5,747 nt of DNA, from contig DATKGB010000243.1 in NCBI GenBank assembly GCA_035544315.1, forward strand, positions 1 to 5,747. Reading direction: 5' to 3'. The translations under genes and the position numbers were made by a program. Numbering within the stretch: position 1 is the stretch's first letter; every line of letters starts with the position of its first letter. Under the pieces are notes generated by a model that searched no databases, was not told the origin of the DNA, and saw nothing but the letters and a program-made list of their open reading frames with translations. This document shows positions 1 through 3,825 of the stretch, one piece after another. The DNA is from JALYSX01 sp035544315. Its GTDB lineage: Bacteria > Vulcanimicrobiota > Vulcanimicrobiia > Vulcanimicrobiales > Vulcanimicrobiaceae.

Positions 1-459
1 TTGGATTCTTTAGCGGCCCGAGGTATAGAAGTCCACGCCGTCGGGAAGATTTGCGACATCTACTGCGGCCATGGGATCGCTTCGTCGGTTCGGGTGGCCG
101 ACAATCGGGACGCCATGGCCAAGACCTTCGACCTGCTTGAAAGGATCGATCGCGGGTTCATTTTTGTGAATTTGAACGATTTCGATTCCAAGTACGGTCA
201 TCGTCGCAACGCGCGCGGCTACGCCGACGCGCTGGGGGACCTCGATAGCCTGATTCCGCGCTTGGAATCGCTGCTGCGTCCCGGCGATCAGGTGGTGTTC
301 ACCGCCGATCACGGCTGCGATCCGACCGCCCCAGGAAGCGACCACACCCGCGAGTACGTTCCCTTCATTCATCTGAGCGCCGCACCGGGCGCCGACCTGG
401 GCGTCATCGAAGGGATGGACCATGTCGGTAAAACCGTCGTTGCTGGGTTCGGGGCCTGA
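1..459 (+). CDS. deoB: Phosphopentomutase, C-terminal part (5' end outside window)
   Basis: Phosphopentomutase interconverts ribose (or deoxyribose) 1-phosphate and 5-phosphate in the cytoplasm, linking nucleoside salvage to the pentose phosphate pathway. The visible 152 codons carry the family signatures VGKI at 14-17, NLNDFDSKYGHRR at 57-69, TADHGCDP at 101-108 and SDHTREYVP at 113-121. D62, H67, D103, H104 and H115 reproduce the spacing of the metal ligands I recall for the Bacillus cereus enzyme (D286, H291, D327, H328, H339), so the binuclear metal site looks intact. The protein ends in GFGA, like family members that end shortly after an FG motif, so the 3' end is complete. Full-length enzymes are about 390-400 residues, so roughly the first 240 lie upstream and the TTG at position 1 is probably an internal Leu codon. 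The gene overlaps the next one by 38 bases, suggesting co-transcription, although a nucleoside phosphorylase is the more usual neighbour. Confidence 0.93.
   Translation: MDSLAARGIEVHAVGKICDIYCGHGIASSVRVADNRDAMAKTFDLLERIDRGFIFVNLNDFDSKYGHRRNARGYADALGDLDSLIPRLESLLRPGDQVVFTADHGCDPTAPGSDHTREYVPFIHLSAAPGADLGVIEGMDHVGKTVVAGFGA
409..415 (+). promoter_or_regulatory. Shine-Dalgarno site for the sugar transferase
   Basis: GAAGGGA lies 6 bases before the ATG at 422, inside the deoB reading frame. It supports that start over the in-frame ATG at 470, which has only a weak GAG upstream. It implies translation of the transferase begins before ribosomes leave deoB. Confidence 0.55.
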
Positions 460-1117
460 GATTTCCGCCATGCAGGCCGTCGCAGGTTCTCGCTCTGCCC
501 AACGAAGCGTTCCCGCGACGTGGTGGGCGATCAAACGATTGGGAGACCTGACCGTCGGCTCGGCGTTGGCGCTGGCTTGCATGCCGATCGTCGCGCTGGC
601 GGCGTTAGGCGTGGTCGCGGTAACCGGCGGTTCGCCCTTCTACCTGCAAGAACGCGTCGGTCAGCACGGGCGCCGCTTTAAGTTGTTCAAACTGCGCACG
701 ATGGTCAAAGACGCTCACGCGATGCGTCACGAAGTGATGCATCTCAACGAAGTCGACGGCCCGGTGTTCAAAATTCGCGACGATCCGCGCCTGCATAAGT
801 TGGGATCGTTCTTGCGACGCACGTCGATCGACGAGTTGCCGAATTTCTGGAACGTCGTGCTGGGTCATATGTCGTTGGTCGGCCCGCGTCCGGCGCTGCC
901 CAGTGAAGTCGAACACTACGACGAGCGCGCGATGTCGCGCCTGGCGGTGCCGCAGGGGGTTACCTGTCTCTGGCAGATTCGCGGGCGTAGCGGCGTGTCG
1001 TTCGAGCGATGGATGGAGTTCGACAGCGAATACGCTGCAACGTGGACGCCGCTGCGAGACGTCTCGATCCTCTTGCGAACCGTTCCGGCAGTTCTGCGGA
1101 GGAACGGCGCACATTAA
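422..1117 (+). CDS. Undecaprenyl-phosphate sugar-1-phosphate transferase (monotopic, bacterial sugar transferase family)
   Basis: Enzymes of this family (Pfam bacterial sugar transferase, WcaJ/PglC type) move a sugar 1-phosphate from a nucleotide sugar to undecaprenyl phosphate at the inner membrane face, the first step of many exopolysaccharide and O-antigen pathways. Seen here: KRLGD at 38-42 leading into one hydrophobic hairpin (about 43-67) with conserved P55, QERVG at 76-80, KLRTM at 90-94, GPVFKIRDDPR at 113-123, the catalytic Asp-Glu pair in SIDELPN (D137, E138), MSLVGPRP at 150-157, and TCLWQIRGRS at 181-190. At 231 residues it is the short catalytic form without the four-helix N-terminal domain of WcaJ. 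One oddity is PQG at 177-179, where most relatives have PG. The start at 422 is favoured by its ribosome site; ATG 470 would remove 16 non-conserved residues. The sugar specificity cannot be read from the sequence. The flippase gene follows directly. Confidence 0.92.
   Translation: MSVKPSLLGSGPEISAMQAVAGSRSAQRSVPATWWAIKRLGDLTVGSALALACMPIVALAALGVVAVTGGSPFYLQERVGQHGRRFKLFKLRTMVKDAHAMRHEVMHLNEVDGPVFKIRDDPRLHKLGSFLRRTSIDELPNFWNVVLGHMSLVGPRPALPSEVEHYDERAMSRLAVPQGVTCLWQIRGRSGVSFERWMEFDSEYAATWTPLRDVSILLRTVPAVLRRNGAH
1098..1104 (+). promoter_or_regulatory. Strong Shine-Dalgarno site pointing to an ATT start of the flippase
   Basis: GGAGGAA is the best ribosome-binding sequence in the window. It lies 8 bases before an ATT codon at 1113 that is in the murJ frame and overlaps the transferase stop codon (ATTAA, 1113-1117). 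No ATG, GTG or TTG in the murJ frame lies at usable spacing; the first ATG is at 1161, 56 bases downstream, preceded only by a weak GAAG (1151-1154). See the finding on the start codon. Confidence 0.5.
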
Positions 1118-1160
1118 ACCGACCCTGCGCATCCTGTCGTCTGCCGGCACGAAGCTTCCG

Positions 1161-2735
1161 ATGACGCTGGCGAGTTCGGCGCTTTTCGTGATGGTCGCCA
1201 CGTTTGGTTCGACCCTGTTAGGGTTCTTTCGCGAAGTCATCAACGCCACGTACTTCGGGACGCAATGGTACATGGATTCGTTTTTGGCGGCGGCGACGAT
1301 TCCGACGATTCTATTCGGCATCTTCAACGGCGCGCTGGTAAGCGCGCTGGTCCCGACATTTTCGAGCTACTTGGCGCAAGACGACGAGGCCGGAGCTTGG
1401 CGGCTGTGCAGCACGATCGTGAACCTGCTGGCGATCGGGCTGACCGGATGCGCGTTCCTCGGATATTTCGCGGCTCCCTACTACGTACCGATCATCGCTC
1501 ACGGCTTCGATCGGCAACAGATGGAGCTGGCGATCGAGATGACGCGCTGGCTGATGCCCAGCATCATCGCGGTCAGCCTGTCCGGGGTGCTGTCGGCGAT
1601 GCTCAACGCTTACCAGCGCTTTCGCGCGACCGCGCTGACCGGCATCGCGGTCAACGCCGTGACCATCGGCTGCGTGATGGTGTGGTACCGCGATCACGGC
1701 ATCTTTGCATTGGTGGCCGGAACGACGCTGGGGTTAGTCGCGCAGCTGGTCGTGCAGGTGCCGGCGTTCTTGCGGATCGGAAAGTACCGTTTCGAGATCG
1801 ACGTGCACCATCCGGGCCTGGGGTCCATGTGGATGTTGCTGGGTCCGATCATCGTCGGTTCGGCGGCCGGACAGCTCGCGCTGTTCTTCGATCGATTTTT
1901 TGCATCGACCCTGAGCCCGGGTTATATGGCCGGCATGAACTACGCCACCAAACTGGTGAATTTCCCGCAGCAAGTTTTTGCCGCGGCGATCGCGACGGTC
2001 ATCTTTCCGCTGCTGGCCGCGCAGTTTGCGCGCGCCAACCGCGCGGGGGTCAGCCGCAGCATGGTCACCGGCCTTCGCTTGGTGAACTTCATTACGATCC
2101 CGTCGGTGCTCGCGCTGATCGTGCTGGCGCGGCCGATCGTGCAAACGCTGTTCGAGCGGGGCGCCTTCAAGGCGACGGCGACCGATCTGTGCGCCGGGCT
2201 GCTTCCGTTTGCGGCCATCGGTTTGGTGGCGCTGGCGGCCAACGTCGTGCTGACGCGCTGTTGTTTCGCGTGCAAACACACCTCCTGGGCGGTTGCTATT
2301 TCGGTGTTCACGGTGGTCGTCAACGTGCTGTTATCGTTGTTGTGGCTGCCCACGTTGGGCGCGCGCGGCCTGCTGTTGGCCAACTCGCTGAGTCAAACGA
2401 TGCAAGCCGTGATGCTGCTCGTGCTGGTCTGGCGTTTGTTGGGAGGGTTCGAATGGCGTCCGCTGGCCATATCGACTGCGAAGATCGTCGCGAGTGCGCT
2501 GGTCATGGTCGCATCGTTGCATTGGATCGGCGCGCTGGGCGCGACGCCACTTCCGACGCTGTTGTCGCGCGGCTGGTACCTGTTCGGTCAGTTAGGAATC
2601 GGCGGCCTGTCGTTCGTCGCGGCGGCCCTGGTCCTCAAGGTTGAGGAGCTCTCGATGGCCTGGCACGGGATCGTTGCGAAGTTCGAGCGCAACATCAGCA
2701 GCCCGCCCGAAAACCGCGAGGCACCGATTGCCTGA
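1161..2735 (+). CDS. murJ: MurJ/MviN-family lipid-linked glycan flippase
   Basis: Proteins of this MOP-superfamily branch flip lipid II or other undecaprenyl-linked glycans across the inner membrane. From ATG 1161 the protein has 524 residues, the usual MurJ length, and is hydrophobic throughout with space for about 14 membrane helices. The N-terminus aligns without gaps to E. coli MurJ: LGFFRE (20-25) matches LGFARD, placing R24, and D39 matches D39. The segment from LFFDRFFAS to NYATKLVNFPQ (about 241-269), then AIATVIFPLL, is also typical. However, other charged positions of the E. coli cavity are changed: R18 is T, R52 is F, and by my alignment R270 is K264 and E273 is N267. Together with the coupled sugar transferase upstream, this makes a polysaccharide-intermediate flippase (Wzx-like role) a real alternative to peptidoglycan MurJ. 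Family membership is firm; substrate is not. Translation may start at the ATT at 1113, adding 16 residues. Confidence 0.9.
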   Translation: MTLASSALFVMVATFGSTLLGFFREVINATYFGTQWYMDSFLAAATIPTILFGIFNGALVSALVPTFSSYLAQDDEAGAWRLCSTIVNLLAIGLTGCAFLGYFAAPYYVPIIAHGFDRQQMELAIEMTRWLMPSIIAVSLSGVLSAMLNAYQRFRATALTGIAVNAVTIGCVMVWYRDHGIFALVAGTTLGLVAQLVVQVPAFLRIGKYRFEIDVHHPGLGSMWMLLGPIIVGSAAGQLALFFDRFFASTLSPGYMAGMNYATKLVNFPQQVFAAAIATVIFPLLAAQFARANRAGVSRSMVTGLRLVNFITIPSVLALIVLARPIVQTLFERGAFKATATDLCAGLLPFAAIGLVALAANVVLTRCCFACKHTSWAVAISVFTVVVNVLLSLLWLPTLGARGLLLANSLSQTMQAVMLLVLVWRLLGGFEWRPLAISTAKIVASALVMVASLHWIGALGATPLPTLLSRGWYLFGQLGIGGLSFVAAALVLKVEELSMAWHGIVAKFERNISSPPENREAPIA

Positions 2736-2758
2736 GCCGTGACCCAAGCAAGCAAGCA

Positions 2759-2781
2759 TCCCGGTTCCCGGGGCTTCCTTT
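2759..2781 (+). terminator. Possible intrinsic terminator behind murJ
   Basis: A stem of TCCCGG (2759-2764) with CCGGGG (2768-2773), five G-C pairs plus a T-G wobble and a three-base loop, lies 23 bases after the murJ stop. It is followed by CTTCCTTT, pyrimidine-rich but not a clean T run, so termination may be weak or the hairpin may only protect the 3' end of the mRNA. Confidence 0.4.
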
Positions 2782-2868
2782 GATCGAATAAAGGTCAGGG
2801 CGGTACCAGAGGAATAACTCGAGCGGAAGGGCTGGAAGCGGTTAAGCGTGGAATCCGAGCGTCTTCGA

Positions 2869-2925
2869 GGGCTTTAAAAAGTCGATCGAACGACGCGCGA
2901 GATCGTTCGCGCTAGTCAAAAGCCC
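2869..2925. promoter_or_regulatory. Nested dyad with two mutually exclusive inner hairpins
   Basis: An outer perfect 7-base repeat, GGGCTTT (2869-2875) and AAAGCCC (2919-2925), encloses two overlapping inner dyads. One is CGAACGA (2887-2893) with TCGTTCG (2903-2909). The other is GCGCGA (2895-2900) with TCGCGC (2907-2912). They share bases 2903-2909, so only one can form at a time, while the outer stem is compatible with either. GGAGTTTTAAG follows the right arm. It could be an RNA leader element, a terminator or a protein-binding dyad; the sequence does not decide between these. Confidence 0.4.
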
Positions 2926-2971
2926 GGAGTTTTAAGTGTGAGGATGGCTACCCAAAACACGCGGTCATCGT

Positions 2972-2995
2972 ACCGGCGCCCGTGCCGGTTATTTT
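2972..2995 (+). terminator. Hairpin plus short T-rich tail just before the GT2 gene
   Basis: ACCGGC (2972-2977) pairs with GCCGGT (2984-2989) around a six-base loop, followed by TATTTT. The form is that of a small intrinsic terminator or attenuator, ending only 8 bases before the ATG at 3004. If transcription instead starts at the ATG, the same dyad would lie in the promoter spacer and could be an operator. Confidence 0.35.
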
Positions 2996-3003
2996 AATAT
3001 CGT

Positions 3004-3807
3004 ATGCTTGACGGCAAGATTTCGGTTATTATGCCGGCATACAACGAGGCGCGTCACATCGTCGATAATATACGCGAGGTCGTGCAGACTTTGTCCGACC
3101 TTGCTTACGACTATGAGATCATTGTCGTCGATGACGGTAGCGGCGACAACACGTATTTGCACGCCGTAAAAGTCTTGATGCAACATCCGGAAAAGGTTCG
3201 CATCGTTCGATACGACGTCAACTGCGGAAAAGGCAATGCACTAATTTGCGGCACGACATATGCCATCGGTAAATATGTCGTTTTCTTGGATGCGGATATC
3301 GACCTTCATCCCGTACAGCTCCCGGTTTTGTTTGAAATCATGGTTGCCAAGGACGCCGACGTCGTGATCGGTTCCAAACGACATCCTTTGTCCAATGTCG
3401 TTTATCCGCCCATTCGACGTTTGTACAGTAGCGTATACTTTGCACTGGTTCGAGCGTTGTTCGGCCTTCCGTTGCGCGATACTCAAACTGGCCTCAAAGT
3501 ATTCAAAATGGCGGTATTGCGCAAAGTGTTTCCGCGAGTGCTGGTAAAACGCTTCGCCTTCGACGTCGAAGTATTAGCGCTCGCTCACCGATACGGCTTT
3601 AAAGTTGTCGACGCGCCGGTTACATTAACGTTCCGTCGAAAATACGGGCGAATTAAACCGCACGATATTTTTGACATCGTGCGGGACACATTTGCGATTT
3701 TCTATCGAATGAAAATGCGGCACTATTATGACACTCATGAGGACGATCTCCCATGGCCCTCCAACGGCCATGGCGTACGCGAGGTCCTGGCCGAATCGCA
3801 GCATTGA
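3004..3807 (+). CDS. Family 2 glycosyltransferase, dolichol/polyprenyl-phosphate-mannose-synthase-like
   Basis: A GT-A-fold enzyme of the DPM1-like group, which moves a hexose from a nucleotide sugar to a polyprenyl phosphate on the cytoplasmic membrane face. Visible motifs over 267 residues: ISVIMPAYNEA (6-16) opening the nucleotide-binding fold, IIVVDDGSGDNT (39-50), CGKGNAL (74-80), the metal-binding DADID (96-100), VIGSKRHP (121-128), the group-typical DTQTGLKVFK (159-168), and RFAFDVEVLALAHRYGFKVVDAPV. There are no C-terminal membrane helices, unlike GtrB-type enzymes. The start is fixed: a TAA in the same frame lies at 2995-2997 and the next Met is inside the first motif. No Shine-Dalgarno sequence precedes it. 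Base composition is clearly lower in G+C than murJ (29/60 at 3061-3120 and 26/60 at 3241-3300, against 38/60 at 2041-2100), suggesting separate origin. The sugar is unknown. The polytopic protein downstream is a plausible user of the product. Confidence 0.9.
   Translation: MLDGKISVIMPAYNEARHIVDNIREVVQTLSDLAYDYEIIVVDDGSGDNTYLHAVKVLMQHPEKVRIVRYDVNCGKGNALICGTTYAIGKYVVFLDADIDLHPVQLPVLFEIMVAKDADVVIGSKRHPLSNVVYPPIRRLYSSVYFALVRALFGLPLRDTQTGLKVFKMAVLRKVFPRVLVKRFAFDVEVLALAHRYGFKVVDAPVTLTFRRKYGRIKPHDIFDIVRDTFAIFYRMKMRHYYDTHEDDLPWPSNGHGVREVLAESQH
3658..3684. repeat. Perfect 9-base inverted repeat inside the GT2 gene
   Basis: CCGCACGAT (3658-3666) and ATCGTGCGG (3676-3684) are exact reverse complements around a nine-base, T-rich centre. 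They code for part of KPHDIFDIVRD, outside the catalytic motifs. It could be an mRNA stem-loop or a protein-binding dyad, or simply a chance result of coding. Confidence 0.45.
3751..3773. repeat. Perfect 8-base inverted repeat near the end of the GT2 gene
   Basis: CCATGGCC (3751-3758) and GGCCATGG (3766-3773) form a G+C-rich stem with a seven-base loop, 31 bases before the GT2 stop codon. No T run follows, so it is not a standard terminator. It could slow ribosomes or protect mRNA upstream of the next gene. It codes for the variable C-terminal tail. Confidence 0.45.
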
Positions 3808-3825
3808 TCTTCTCGAAGTGAACGC

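Larger units (their letters stand above)
2736..3003. other. Structured 268-base intergenic region
   Basis: This is the only sizeable gap in the window. No frame gives a convincing peptide or a remnant of a known gene. It contains AAGC three times in tandem (2746-2757), a terminator-like hairpin behind murJ, a small CCTTT/AAAGG hairpin (2777-2794) overlapping it, a nested dyad at 2869-2925, and a hairpin at 2972-2989. I compared it by eye with the conserved cores of the c-di-GMP, TPP, FMN, cobalamin and ydaO riboswitches and saw no match. No convincing TTGACA/TATAAT pair is visible; AT-rich patches at 2873-2880 and 2990-3000 are the best -10 candidates. It marks the boundary between the G+C-richer deoB-to-murJ block and the GT2 gene. 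Confidence 0.6.

Noticed and set aside
903..1112. Extending the flippase upstream to the ATG at 903
   Set aside because: It would overlap over 200 bases of the conserved transferase catalytic core and add an Arg/Cys/Ser-rich segment unlike any MurJ N-terminus.
10..1327. Long open frames on the - strand across deoB and the sugar transferase (10-582, 605-1327)
   Set aside because: They lie antisense to genes with complete family motifs, are rich in Arg/His/Gln as expected from the reverse of G+C-rich coding, and show no domain I recognise.
2447..2460. GGTTCGAAT resembling a tRNA T-loop
   Set aside because: It lies in the murJ frame; no acceptor or anticodon arm can be paired around it.
1265..2644. 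A 459-codon + strand frame inside murJ
   Set aside because: It is the +1 shadow of the flippase gene. Its translation is Arg/Ala/Gly-rich without membrane segments or motifs, while the overlapping frame gives a full MurJ-like protein.
2739..2783. A 14-codon GTG frame right after murJ
   Set aside because: No ribosome site, too short to judge, and it covers the terminator-like hairpin.
2736..3003. Riboswitch of a known class in the gap before the GT2 gene
   Set aside because: The conserved cores I checked by eye (c-di-GMP, TPP, FMN, cobalamin, ydaO) are absent; only generic stem-loops can be supported.
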